Positions 38,562 through 47,021 of a DNA stretch of 64,000 bases are shown here, in pieces (within the stretch, counting starts at the first letter, position 1; each line of letters opens with the position of its first letter). The position numbers and the translations under genes are program-made. This DNA is from G963422705 sp963422705 (GTDB lineage Bacteria; Poribacteria; WGA-4E; WGA-3G): assembly GCA_963422705.1 (NCBI GenBank), contig OY730443.1:310001-374000 (forward strand), read 5' to 3'. Below the pieces are notes generated by a model, which ran no database searches, was not told the DNA's origin, and was given only the letters and a program-made list of their open reading frames with translations.

Positions 38562-39968
38562 ATGCCATCAATACTCATTGTAGACGATGATGCCGCGCAA
38601 CTGACGATTTTAAAGCGTATCTTGGAACGGGAAGGATATACGGTGCAGACAGTTGAAGACAGCGCCGAAGTGCTTGTTGCGCTTGAAAAACAGATGTTTG
38701 ACCTGGTTATCAGTGATATGTGGATGTCTTCACGGTTTGCGGGGCGTGCCCTCCTTCGAGAAATCAAACGGAGCGACCCGGACCTGCCGGTACTTATCAT
38801 GACAGCATTCGCGGAACTTAACGATGCCGTAAACCTTGTTGCACACGAAGGTGCCTTCTACTACCTTGAAAAACCAATTCAAATTGATGTGCTCAAACGT
38901 GAGGTAAAGCATGCTTTGCAAATCCGCGGCGCCCTAATTCCTGATAGCCACATGACAAGTGATGAGGAGACTCCGACAATGCATTTTGAGCATCTCATTG
39001 GGGAAAGCCCAAAAATGCAGATGCTTTTCAAAAACATGAACCGGATTATTCATCGCGGTGTCATGCAGGTTCTCATTACGGGCGAAACAGGGGTAGGGAA
39101 AAGTCTCATTGCGCGACAAATTCATAAATACGGCCCCCGAAAAAGTAAACCGTTTGTCTCAATTAACTGTGGTGCTATCCCGGAGACATTAATTGAAAGT
39201 GAGCTTTTTGGACATGAGCGAGGGGCGTTTACTGACGCAGTCAAGCAAAAGCAAGGCATGTTTGAGGTTGCTAACCAAGGAATACTCTTCCTTGATGAAA
39301 TCGGTGACATGCCCATTCAGACACAGAGTAAACTCTTACACGTGCTGGAGGCGCGAGAAATACGCCGCGTCGGCGGAACCGAGAATATTAAAGTGGATGT
39401 ATGTGTGATTGCGGCTACGCACAAGAACTTGATTGAGGCAGTCAGAGATAACACTTTCCGGGAAGACCTCTATTTTCGATTGAACGTGATACCACTTCAC
39501 GTGCCACCGATTCGGGAACGAGCTGAAGATATTCCACTGCTTGTGAATTTCCTAATTCAGAAATTCAGCAGTGAGTATGCCGGGGCACCCTCTAAACAAT
39601 TGACACCACAGGCTATGTCTGCTCTCAGGCGCTACCAATGGCCCGGCAATATCCGTCAATTGGAAAATTATCTTCGTCGCATTTTCGTGCTTTCGGAGAA
39701 CGAAGTTATTGATGGACAAGAATTGCCATCTGAAATTTTAGATACTTCGCTTCCGCCAATGGACGTTGAATTTGATATACCGGAAGATGGCGTTTCACTA
39801 GAAGGGATTATCAAGGAATATGTGTGTAGTGCGTTGGCGAAGACTAACGGGCGACAAATCAAAGCCGCGCAACTGTTAGGGATTTCGAGGCGGAAACTTC
39901 AGCACCGGATGCAAAAATATGGCATCCAGAGCCAAGATTTCAAGGGGAGTGCAGTGGGGAAGCAATAA
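38562..39968 (+). CDS. Sigma-54-dependent response regulator, NtrC family
   Basis: 468 residues. The receiver domain has D8-D9, phosphoacceptor D52 (ISDMWM) and K102-like EKP. The AAA+ domain has GETGVGKS (about 173-180), ELFGHERGAFTDA (residues 221-226 are GAFTDA, where GAFTGA is usual for sigma-54 contact) and LFLDEIGDMP as Walker B. The end is a Fis-type helix-turn-helix (AAQLLGISRRKLQHRMQKYG). GAGGAG lies upstream. It should be phosphorylated by the preceding kinase and activate sigma-54 promoters. Confidence 0.92.
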   Translation: MPSILIVDDDAAQLTILKRILEREGYTVQTVEDSAEVLVALEKQMFDLVISDMWMSSRFAGRALLREIKRSDPDLPVLIMTAFAELNDAVNLVAHEGAFYYLEKPIQIDVLKREVKHALQIRGALIPDSHMTSDEETPTMHFEHLIGESPKMQMLFKNMNRIIHRGVMQVLITGETGVGKSLIARQIHKYGPRKSKPFVSINCGAIPETLIESELFGHERGAFTDAVKQKQGMFEVANQGILFLDEIGDMPIQTQSKLLHVLEAREIRRVGGTENIKVDVCVIAATHKNLIEAVRDNTFREDLYFRLNVIPLHVPPIRERAEDIPLLVNFLIQKFSSEYAGAPSKQLTPQAMSALRRYQWPGNIRQLENYLRRIFVLSENEVIDGQELPSEILDTSLPPMDVEFDIPEDGVSLEGIIKEYVCSALAKTNGRQIKAAQLLGISRRKLQHRMQKYGIQSQDFKGSAVGKQ

Positions 39969-40225
39969 TGGGTTAGAAAATGCGAATTGACGTGCTTTCA
40001 TAGACGACGGCGCGGCCAACGGGCTCTGTATCGCATTAAACTTGAATGAGAATTTTCCGTGTACGAGGATTCCCGCTTTCGCGATTTGCATTGTCTTGAC
40101 AAGTTGTTCGCTGAATTTGATGCGTATTTCTCTTCTTATTTTCAGGGTACCATCATTTTTATCATGGTTCAAATTTTCTGATTGCCCATGCATTGCCTGA
40201 CACCAAACAAACATTAAATTATCTT
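39969..40225. other. Intergenic stretch with a doubtful reverse frame
   Basis: About 260 bases before the promoter at 40226. A minus-strand frame runs from ATG 40232 through to 39876, with GGAG four bases upstream. Its first ~90 codons look protein-like (EIRIKFSEQLVKTMQIAKAG), but it overlaps the regulator's 3' end and I recognise no family. It may be a gene remnant. No terminator is seen after the regulator. Confidence 0.3.
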
Positions 40226-40254
40226 TTGACATCCCGCTCCATTTGTGTTAAAAT
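40226..40254 (+). promoter_or_regulatory. Promoter of the Gfo/Idh/MocA oxidoreductase gene
   Basis: TTGACA (40226-40231), a 17-base spacer ending in TTGTGT and TAAAAT (40249-40254) match the housekeeping consensus. The start codon lies 36 bases downstream at 40290. Confidence 0.7.
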
Positions 40255-40289
40255 GGTTAAGAGTACACAGAATGGAAGGCGGATAGAAT

Positions 40290-41321
40290 ATGGCTCAAGA
40301 AAAAATTCGGGTTGGTATTATTGGGGCGGGAAATAACACGCACGCGAGACATATCCCCGGACTACAGGCAATTCCTGGGGTTGAAATCGTTGGGGTATGT
40401 AATCGCAGCGAAGAATCCTCGCGCCGGGTAGCGGATAAATTCGGTATTCCGAAGACTTACGGCAATTGGCAAGATGCAATCGCGGATGTCGTTACAAATG
40501 CGATTGTTATTGGAACGTGGCCCTACATGCACTGTCGTGCAACGGTGGCAGCACTCGCAGCTGATAAACACGTGATGTGTGAGGCACGGATGGCGATGAA
40601 TGCAAGTGAGGCGCATGCGATGCGTAACGCGGCGCACCAGAAAACAGGGCTCGTGGCACAGATTGTTCCCTCGCCAATGACGCTGAGGGTAGACAATACG
40701 ATAAAGCGGCTCATCGCCGAAGGCTATGTCGGTGAGGTGCTTGCCGTTGAGATACGTGCTGGTGGTGCGTTTTTAGATAGTCAGTTTCCCCTACAATGGC
40801 GACAGGATTTTGAACTCAGTGGGCTCAACATCATGAGCATGGGCATCTGGTATGAGGCACTTATCCGTTGGGTAGGGGAAGCGACGCGAATTATGGCGAT
40901 GGGTAAAACGTTTGTCAAGATGCGTTCTAATGCCGATGGAATTATGAGCGCCGTGCGGATTCCTGAGCATATCGATGTGGTTGGAGACTTGGCATGTGGG
41001 GCACAACTTCATATGCAGATTTCGAGTGTCGCTGGATTAGCCGGTGCACCGGAGGTTTTTCTCTTCGGTAGTGAAGGTACGTTGCGCTTTTCGGAAAATC
41101 GACTCTTTGGTGGACAAAAAGGGAATGAAGAACTCAGTGAAATTGAGATTCCGGATGCAGAAGCAGGGACATGGCGGGTAGAAGAGGAATTTGTAAACGC
41201 TATACGCGGTGTAGAAATTATTACCCACACCGATTTTGAGACTGGGGTTAAATATATGGAGTTTACGGAGGCTGTTACGCAAAGCATGCTATCCGGTAAT
41301 GCAATTTCCTTACCGCTATAA
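40290..41321 (+). CDS. Gfo/Idh/MocA family NAD(P)-dependent oxidoreductase
   Basis: 343 residues. The N-terminal Rossmann fold shows GIIGAGNNTHARHIPGL and VGVCNRSEESSRRVADKFGI; the usual EKP catalytic stretch is modified to CEARMAMNASEA. The C-terminal alpha/beta domain completes the family. Members oxidise or reduce sugars, inositols and related compounds. The altered EKP lysine (EAR) suggests a variant active site. AAGGCGG is a weak ribosome-binding site. The ferritin-like gene follows 25 bases later. Confidence 0.85.
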   Translation: MAQEKIRVGIIGAGNNTHARHIPGLQAIPGVEIVGVCNRSEESSRRVADKFGIPKTYGNWQDAIADVVTNAIVIGTWPYMHCRATVAALAADKHVMCEARMAMNASEAHAMRNAAHQKTGLVAQIVPSPMTLRVDNTIKRLIAEGYVGEVLAVEIRAGGAFLDSQFPLQWRQDFELSGLNIMSMGIWYEALIRWVGEATRIMAMGKTFVKMRSNADGIMSAVRIPEHIDVVGDLACGAQLHMQISSVAGLAGAPEVFLFGSEGTLRFSENRLFGGQKGNEELSEIEIPDAEAGTWRVEEEFVNAIRGVEIITHTDFETGVKYMEFTEAVTQSMLSGNAISLPL

Positions 41322-41346
41322 CATGAAAAAATAGAAAGGGGAAGCT

Positions 41347-41889
41347 TTGACGTTAGGCGGGCTTTTTAATATTTGCCAAGATATTGAGTTACGGCAGGCG
41401 AAACTATACGCGTCCTTCTCATTACTTTTAGGAAACGTTGATGAACGCATCGCACGGTTTTGGGAACGGATGAGTACGGAAGAATGGCAGCACTATATAC
41501 TCGCCGATTTTGGACGTTCTTTATGCAGTGAAACGTTTGGGCTCGACTCGCAAGTCACGGAGTTACAAGATATCCCCATTCAACAGATTAAGGACGCCCT
41601 GGATGCACATGAAGAAAAGGTGAATAGCGGGAAAATTTCACTCGATGAGGCATTCGCTATCGCGATTGCGATTGAAGGGAGTGAGGCAGATACCATTTAT
41701 ATGTACCTACTGTCGATTATCCGAAAAGCAATCCAACAGAGCAATCAGCCGTATTTGATGGCACGTGTTGTTCAAGTTGAAAAGGAAATGGTATCGCACA
41801 TAGGGCAGCTTGTGAAAGCTACCCAAAAATTTGCGAAGGATACAGAACTGACTCGCAAGGCGCACCGCTTGAAAGCACATCACGGTTAG
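41347..41889 (+). CDS. Ferritin-like (rubrerythrin-type) helical protein
   Basis: 180 residues starting at TTG 41347, with AAAGGGG six bases upstream. It is all-helical and lacks a signal peptide. Candidate di-iron ligands are E14 (DIELRQA), E46-x2-H49 (TEEWQH), E110/E113 (AIEGSEAD) and E145/E147 with H151, matching the four-helix ferritin/rubrerythrin plan. No C-terminal rubredoxin CxxC domain is present. A role in iron or peroxide handling is possible. It is probably co-transcribed with the oxidoreductase. Confidence 0.65.
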   Translation: MTLGGLFNICQDIELRQAKLYASFSLLLGNVDERIARFWERMSTEEWQHYILADFGRSLCSETFGLDSQVTELQDIPIQQIKDALDAHEEKVNSGKISLDEAFAIAIAIEGSEADTIYMYLLSIIRKAIQQSNQPYLMARVVQVEKEMVSHIGQLVKATQKFAKDTELTRKAHRLKAHHG

Positions 41890-41923
41890 GACATTTTTCA
41901 GAAGAGCACTTTAATCGTAATCC

Positions 41924-42865
41924 TCAATGATGCTGTGCGTTGCACAGTAAATTTCCACCTTGTGCACACGCAACATGTTCTAATTGAAGTGTCGTATGGC
42001 TAATGCCGAAATGTGTCTTTAATTCAGCGTTAATCTGTCCAAGAATTTCGTGCGCGGCTAAAGGACTGTCTTCTTCAATAACAATATGGGCACTCAGTGC
42101 GCAATAATTAGAACACAAGGACCAGATGTGGATGTCATGAATTGCTTGAACTGGTGCCAATTGAGAGATACGTTCAGCAACCGTCTGGGCATCCATATTG
42201 TGCGGTGAATTTTCAAGCAAAATATGTATCGCTTCTTTCGTGACGTTCACCGCGCTGAGAAGTATAATCCCTCCGATTAGAAAACTGAGTATCGCGTCAA
42301 CCGGCTGCCATCCCGTCCAATAGATGATAGCGCCACCGATGACAACAGCAGCCGAAGAGAGCGTATCTCCAATCACGTGTAGGAACGCGCTCCGGACGTT
42401 GAGATTTCCGTGACTTTCGCCGTGAAGTTGACGCAAGATAAGAAGGTTTGCCACAAAACCGAAGAAGGCAACTATCAGCATCCCGTTAACTTTAATAGAC
42501 TCAGGTGATGTATACCTTTGGTATGCCTCATAAAAAATCCAACAGGAAATCCCAATAAGCGATACACCGTTGAGCAGTGCGGCGAAAACTTCAGCGCGAT
42601 GATACCCGTATGTACGAGATGCAGTCGCGGGACGGGTTGAGAGATAGATTGCGAGCCAGCTGATGAGCAGCGATGCTACATCTGACATAACGTGGGCCGC
42701 ATCGCTTAGCAGTGCGAGACTGCCGGACCAGATACCACCGATAACTTCTACAATGAAAACACAGAAGGTAACGAGCACTGCAATTTTTAACTTTTTCTGA
42801 AGATGCTTTTGGTGACTATGTTCGTGCGTATTGCCGTGATGGGGTTCATGCGTATTGCTATGCAC
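41924..42865 (-). CDS. Cation diffusion facilitator (CzcD/ZitB-type) metal exporter
   Basis: 313 residues. The His-rich N-terminus (about residues 2-21) precedes six membrane helices. Metal-site residues appear in LLSDAAHVMSDV (helix 2) and HVIGDTLSSA (helix 5). The cytoplasmic C-terminal domain runs from about 215 and ends His/Cys-rich. These proteins export Zn2+, Cd2+ or Co2+ from the cytoplasm in exchange for protons. The FmdB-type gene lies 17 bases upstream on the same strand. Confidence 0.92.
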   Translation of the reverse strand: MHSNTHEPHHGNTHEHSHQKHLQKKLKIAVLVTFCVFIVEVIGGIWSGSLALLSDAAHVMSDVASLLISWLAIYLSTRPATASRTYGYHRAEVFAALLNGVSLIGISCWIFYEAYQRYTSPESIKVNGMLIVAFFGFVANLLILRQLHGESHGNLNVRSAFLHVIGDTLSSAAVVIGGAIIYWTGWQPVDAILSFLIGGIILLSAVNVTKEAIHILLENSPHNMDAQTVAERISQLAPVQAIHDIHIWSLCSNYCALSAHIVIEEDSPLAAHEILGQINAELKTHFGISHTTLQLEHVACAQGGNLLCNAQHH

Positions 42866-42882
42866 TGCTTCTCCAGGTTCAG

Positions 42883-43188
42883 TTAATCTGCTACTTGGCT
42901 AGTCGCTGACTTGCTGCTGTCGGTTTTTTTCTCTTTTTTCTTTTTTTTCGTCTTGTCCTTATCGCTAGACGTATCTTTATCCTTTTTGGCGGATTCTTTA
43001 TACCCTTCACTCCGGTAGTCAGTAATATAGAAGCCGGAGCCTTTAAAAATAAGCCCCGCCCCCGCCCCGATTAAGCGTTTGACGCGCCCACTACACTCAG
43101 GGCACGCTTCAATCGCCGGCTCGGTTATGCCTTGAAAACGCTCAAATTGGGCATCACACATCAGACATTTATATTCATATGTTGGCAT
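42883..43188 (-). CDS. FmdB-family zinc ribbon protein
   Basis: 101 residues. The family start MPTYEYKCLMCDAQFER carries C9 and C12; a second CPEC pair follows near residue 29-32, making a zinc ribbon. A glycine-rich strand (GAGAGLIFKGSGFY) and a long Lys/Asp/Ser-rich tail complete it. FmdB proteins are proposed regulators of formamidase or amidase genes, but most are uncharacterised. It probably shares a transcript with the downstream CDF exporter. Confidence 0.9.
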   Translation of the reverse strand: MPTYEYKCLMCDAQFERFQGITEPAIEACPECSGRVKRLIGAGAGLIFKGSGFYITDYRSEGYKESAKKDKDTSSDKDKTKKKKKEKKTDSSKSATSQVAD

Positions 43189-43500
43189 ATCGCATCATTC
43201 CCCATTTACAAGATTTACACAAAACGGAAAGTATTTGTTGATAAAAACAATTCTTTCTGATAAATTGTAACCGTTCTCATGGTAAATGTCAAGTTTAATC
43301 TGATTTTCGATGGGCAGCTATGTTTCAATTTTTTCACATGGTAAAAGGTATCAGTAAAAACTGATATAATAATATTGTCGAAGGGTTCTGATGCTTGAAG
43401 TTACTAGGTATTTTTCGCGACGAATAAAGAAAAGGGTTATGGAATGCCTCCTAATAAAGCGTGATGGGGCTTACCTATTCTCCTTTAATCAGGAATTATT
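43189..43500. other. Divergent regulatory stretch between FmdB-type gene and hisA
   Basis: About 310 AT-rich bases. A TATAAT box at 43365-43370 points toward hisA but has no clear -35. AGGA with a six-base spacer precedes the hisA ATG. The FmdB-type gene's promoter should lie here on the other strand. No gene or RNA recognised. Confidence 0.4.
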
Positions 43501-44208
43501 ATGCTAATTTTACCGGCCATCGATCTTCGCGGGGGAAAGTGTGTCAATCTGGTGCAAGGTTTTGCGGAGCAGGAGACAATCTTTTCGGATGCTCCCGTAG
43601 AGATGGCAAAACAGTGGCAGTCGGAGGGTGCCGCCTATTTGCATCTCGTCGACTTGGACGGTGCATTTCATGGAAAATCGGCAAATCTGGACATTGTTGC
43701 GGAGATTGTCTCTGTTCTTGATATCGCTGTTCAGCTTGGCGGGGGTATCCGGACGTTGGAACAGGTGAGCGCCGTTTTAGAACTCGGTATTGACAGGGCA
43801 ATTTTAGGTACAGCGGCACTCAAGCGACAGGATTTGGTAAAACAGGCTTGCGCCCTTTACGGCGAACGCATCGCCATCGGCATTGATGCAAGAGACGGCA
43901 TGGTTGCTACGCACGGTTGGGTGAAGCGCTCTCAAAAATCGGCTGTTGAATTCGCCAAGGAGATGCAGGACGTTCAAACGCTTATCTACACTGACATCGA
44001 GAGTGATGGGATGCTGAAGGGGCCGAATGTAGAAGCAACCGCGAACATCGTTAACGCTGTTGCATCAGACGTTATCGCTTCGGGCGGTGTCACATCGCTT
44101 GAGGATATAGAGGCTCTTAAACGCATCGGTGCTAGCGGGGCAATTGTAGGACGTGCTTTGTACACTGGAGCGCTCTCATTGCATGACGCGATTGCTGCCA
44201 GTGAATAG
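43501..44208 (+). CDS. hisA: Phosphoribosylformimino-5-aminoimidazole carboxamide ribotide isomerase
   Basis: 235 residues; TIM-barrel isomerase of histidine biosynthesis. PAIDLRGGKCVNLVQG carries the catalytic D8, HLVDLDGAFHG and LGGGIRT the phosphate site, IGIDARDG the second catalytic aspartate, and YTDIESDGMLKGPN plus ASGGVTS close the barrel. All key residues are present. It stands alone without other his genes. The next gene is convergent. Confidence 0.93.
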   Translation: MLILPAIDLRGGKCVNLVQGFAEQETIFSDAPVEMAKQWQSEGAAYLHLVDLDGAFHGKSANLDIVAEIVSVLDIAVQLGGGIRTLEQVSAVLELGIDRAILGTAALKRQDLVKQACALYGERIAIGIDARDGMVATHGWVKRSQKSAVEFAKEMQDVQTLIYTDIESDGMLKGPNVEATANIVNAVASDVIASGGVTSLEDIEALKRIGASGAIVGRALYTGALSLHDAIAASE

Positions 44209-44263
44209 CGCGGATTTCAATATCTTTCGCAACTCGTTCTCTCCCACGCGCAACAAGAGCCAA

Positions 44264-45445
44264 TCAACTCAGCTCTGTGACAACGCCGAGCCCAACGCGA
44301 GCCCCCTTCTTCTTAACTTCAAATCGAGTGCCGATTTTCATCACTAAAGGTGAATCGAGTGTCATGGTAACGCTAGCGTAAGTCCCAGGTGTGACAATTG
44401 AGATGCCCGTGGGGAGTAGCAGATGAGTTGGTATATCAACGCCCCACAAATGAATCTCGGTTCTATCTTTATCAACCAATGGAATATGCGTACCGCTCTC
44501 CTCTCGCGTCAGCAGGTAGATAATTGCCGAGAACGTCGTATGCGATTTGACAGTCTTAGGTGTGCAAAGTACCTGTCCTACAGAAAGCCAACCGGGCTCA
44601 GACTCAACACGGACTTTATTGTCTATTGTTCCTAGACACCGGGTTTTAATTCTATCGCCTTTTCCGACAATATCAACGGCTTGCCCGACAGCGAGTTGTC
44701 CCTGAACAATTTCACCGCGTACCGTTACGCTATCGTGCTTCTCTTCTGTAATCTCATAAATCGGCATCATTAGCGGTAATTGTGCGACTTTCACAGGTTC
44801 GGGCATCGTCCGATTTAGCGCAAAGAACAGTTCGACAATCGGTTTCCATTGGGTAGAATTGAGTTTGTCGCCTTTATAGGTTAACGCTTTCTGCACATCA
44901 CCGCGAATTATGGGCAGAGTCCCTTGTTGTTCTGCTGTATATTCTGTCCATCCACACTCACTGAGCAGTTCGCGCATCTCCATCTCACAGATGTTCAGCA
45001 GTTCATCGTCTTTCGGCGGGATGCCTCCGGTGTTGAGGAATGGGATGACTGTAGTCAGGCGAATGTCATATGCAAGACGGAGGTGCGCTTCAGAGTCTGG
45101 TGTGACACCGTCAACGGCGTTTACCACCCAAATCGCGCCCTGAATTCTTGGGGAGCCACTAATTAACATTTTGACAACATCGAAGTGTTCTTCACAGTCA
45201 ATTTGGGTGTAAAATTTACCGCTGGTTTCATAATCTATTGCTCGATACGTTATCCCAACCCCTTCACGAATGGGATGGCGTATCGGGGACTGTGCTTCAA
45301 GGCTGCCGTCTATTTTTGTGTGAATTGCTCCAATCCGCGCTACCACTTTAGCTATTGCTGCAGTCAACGTTGTTTTTCCGTGCCCGCACCCGCCAAGGGT
45401 GCAAATAGGCAGGGCGCGATGCGAGGAACCTCTATTTTCTTCCAT
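44264..45445 (-). CDS. Degenerate EF-Tu-like GTPase paralogue
   Basis: 393 residues from ATG 45445, chosen for AAGGAG six bases upstream; length equals EF-Tu. The three EF-Tu domains can be followed end to end, but GTPase motifs are altered: G1 reads GGCGHGKTTL (EF-Tu GHVDHGKTTL, Lys kept), G3 reads DCEEH in place of DCPGH, and G4 NKxD is replaced by NTGG. The switch I region keeps GITY. After the G4 region, CEMEMRELLSECGW and LPIIRGDVQKAL match EF-Tu closely, as do domains 2 and 3. It probably cannot bind guanine nucleotide normally. It may be a regulator, decoy or tRNA-binding protein; function unknown. Confidence 0.8.
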   Translation of the reverse strand: MEENRGSSHRALPICTLGGCGHGKTTLTAAIAKVVARIGAIHTKIDGSLEAQSPIRHPIREGVGITYRAIDYETSGKFYTQIDCEEHFDVVKMLISGSPRIQGAIWVVNAVDGVTPDSEAHLRLAYDIRLTTVIPFLNTGGIPPKDDELLNICEMEMRELLSECGWTEYTAEQQGTLPIIRGDVQKALTYKGDKLNSTQWKPIVELFFALNRTMPEPVKVAQLPLMMPIYEITEEKHDSVTVRGEIVQGQLAVGQAVDIVGKGDRIKTRCLGTIDNKVRVESEPGWLSVGQVLCTPKTVKSHTTFSAIIYLLTREESGTHIPLVDKDRTEIHLWGVDIPTHLLLPTGISIVTPGTYASVTMTLDSPLVMKIGTRFEVKKKGARVGLGVVTELS

Positions 45446-45690
45446 TGATTTCTCCTTCTTTTCCTGTGATTCGGGCAAACGAGTTTGGTTGGTAGAACGA
45501 TTATTGATTATAGCAAAAATTCGGGAATTGTGCAATTAGCAAGGTTGCCCAATAAGGCGATTTCGTTCCCTGTTAAAAGTTCTCTCGAAATCCTAAGATT
45601 TCCCGTTAGAAGTGAGCTTCAGATTACGAACCCTCGGCAACCCCACGAAAAGGACGGGGACTAGATGCCCTGGAAAAGTAAGCAGTTTTA
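45446..45690. other. Divergent intergenic stretch
   Basis: About 245 bases between the EF-Tu-like gene and the promoter at 45691. Some short inverted pieces occur, but no riboswitch, RNA gene or frame was recognised. The EF-Tu-like gene's promoter should lie here on the minus strand. Confidence 0.35.
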
Positions 45691-45719
45691 TTGACACTGC
45701 TTCAAGTTCATGGTACGAT
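45691..45719 (+). promoter_or_regulatory. Promoter of the FAH-family gene
   Basis: TTGACA (45691-45696), a 17-base spacer and TACGAT (45714-45719). Its position shows that a possible TTG start at 45691 is not the real one and places the start codon 26 bases downstream of the -10 box. Confidence 0.6.
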
Positions 45720-45744
45720 AGAAGAAACAAAAATGAGGATGTTT

Positions 45745-46497
45745 ATGAAACTTGCACGATACGAATTAGATGACACAATTGGTTATGGAATTGTTGATGG
45801 GGAAAGCTTACGCGTTTTATCAGGGTGCCCACTTGGTGAATATGATGAAACAGGCGACACGGTTGCGCTAGCAGATGTCCGGCTGCTCGCGCCGGTAACC
45901 CCTTCGAAAGTATTGGCTGTCGGGCTCAATTATCGTAGTCACTTGGGTGAGGCGCCGGAGCCGCAAAATCCGGAAATCTTCATCAAAACGCCGTCATGTA
46001 TTAACAACCCTGGGGGTGAGATTATTCTACCGGATGGAGATAGTGATGTCCACGCTGAAGGTGAACTCGTTGTCATCATCAAGACGCAGACGCGGAAGGC
46101 GACACCGGAGGAAGCCGCTGAAAACATCTTGGGGGTAAGCTGCGGGAACGACGTCAGCGCGCGCACGTGGCAAAGCAACGATTTACAGTGGTGGCGCGCC
46201 AAAGCATCGGATACCTTCGGGCCGATTGGGCCCTTCATCGCTACCGATGTTGATTACACCGATGCACAATTGGAGACGCGCATCAACGGCAAAGTTGTCC
46301 AAGCGCAGACGACAGCAGACCTTATTTTTTCAGTGCCGACGATTATTAGTTTCATCTCACAGGCAATAACGTTAGAACCAGGCGATGTGGTGTTCACTGG
46401 CACCCCCGGCACAACAACTGCCTTGAAAGCTGGGGCTCTGGTGGAAGTTGAAATTGAGGGCATCGGCACCCTCAGGAATCCTGTAGTCAGTTCATAA
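45745..46497 (+). CDS. Fumarylacetoacetate hydrolase family protein
   Basis: 250 residues from ATG 45745 (GAGG seven bases upstream, inside the weaker starts at 45733 and 45739). The family core is visible: KVLAVGLNYRSH, the metal ligands in HAEGELVVII, GVSCGNDVSAR, KASDTFGPIGP and GDVVFTGTPGTT. Members hydrolyse or decarboxylate beta-keto acids, for example 2-keto-3-deoxy sugar acids or catechol catabolites, using Mg2+ or Mn2+. The precise reaction cannot be assigned. Confidence 0.9.
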   Translation: MKLARYELDDTIGYGIVDGESLRVLSGCPLGEYDETGDTVALADVRLLAPVTPSKVLAVGLNYRSHLGEAPEPQNPEIFIKTPSCINNPGGEIILPDGDSDVHAEGELVVIIKTQTRKATPEEAAENILGVSCGNDVSARTWQSNDLQWWRAKASDTFGPIGPFIATDVDYTDAQLETRINGKVVQAQTTADLIFSVPTIISFISQAITLEPGDVVFTGTPGTTTALKAGALVEVEIEGIGTLRNPVVSS

Positions 46498-46547
46498 AGG
46501 CGTCGATGGACATGATTGCGCGCTTGTCAAAAAGCGCGCATCTCTCC

Positions 46548-46964
46548 TTAAGGATTCGGTGGCGACGTGCAGATGAGCACCTCGAGGCTCTCCTCCCCGG
46601 TGTTTTCAATGCCGTGTTCGCACCACGGTGGCAGATGAATAAACGTCCCCACTTCTACCGGTACTTTCTCGCCTGCCAACGTCATCGTCCCCTTGCCGCG
46701 CAGAATTAAGTAACACTCTTCTGTATGGTGGCTCCCCGGCTCCAACGCGACGTGCGGTGGCACAAAAAACACTACTATCCCTAAATTTTGTGCCGGTGCC
46801 TTTGGGTTCGCCGGATGCACAACTCGCACGCCAATCCCGTCACAATCCGGGTACTTCACCGGTACCCCGTCTTGCACCTTAACAACATTAGCTTGAACCT
46901 GATGTGCCGGTTTCGGAACAGGCGGTTTCCCCTGATACCCTTTAAACATAGTTATCTTTGCCAT
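46548..46964 (-). CDS. Cupin domain protein
   Basis: 138 residues, a single small beta-barrel. The two cupin motifs are visible: GSHHTEECYLILRGKGTM with metal-binding His/His/Glu, and PPWCEHGIENTG with the final His. Function within this broad family is open. GGTGAAAAATGG gives a weak ribosome-binding site. It lies downstream of the SDR gene with a 57-base gap and may share its transcript, so a sugar or hydroxyacid role is possible. Confidence 0.85.
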   Translation of the reverse strand: MAKITMFKGYQGKPPVPKPAHQVQANVVKVQDGVPVKYPDCDGIGVRVVHPANPKAPAQNLGIVVFFVPPHVALEPGSHHTEECYLILRGKGTMTLAGEKVPVEVGTFIHLPPWCEHGIENTGEESLEVLICTSPPNP

Positions 46965-47021
46965 TTTTCACCTTTCTGTCTGTAATTGTTTTTTCGCTTT
47001 CCCGATGGTGCGTATAAGTGG

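Noticed and set aside
39876..40232. 118-codon minus-strand frame after the response regulator
   Set aside because: It overlaps the regulator's 3' end and matches no family; kept only as a doubtful note because its first part looks protein-like.
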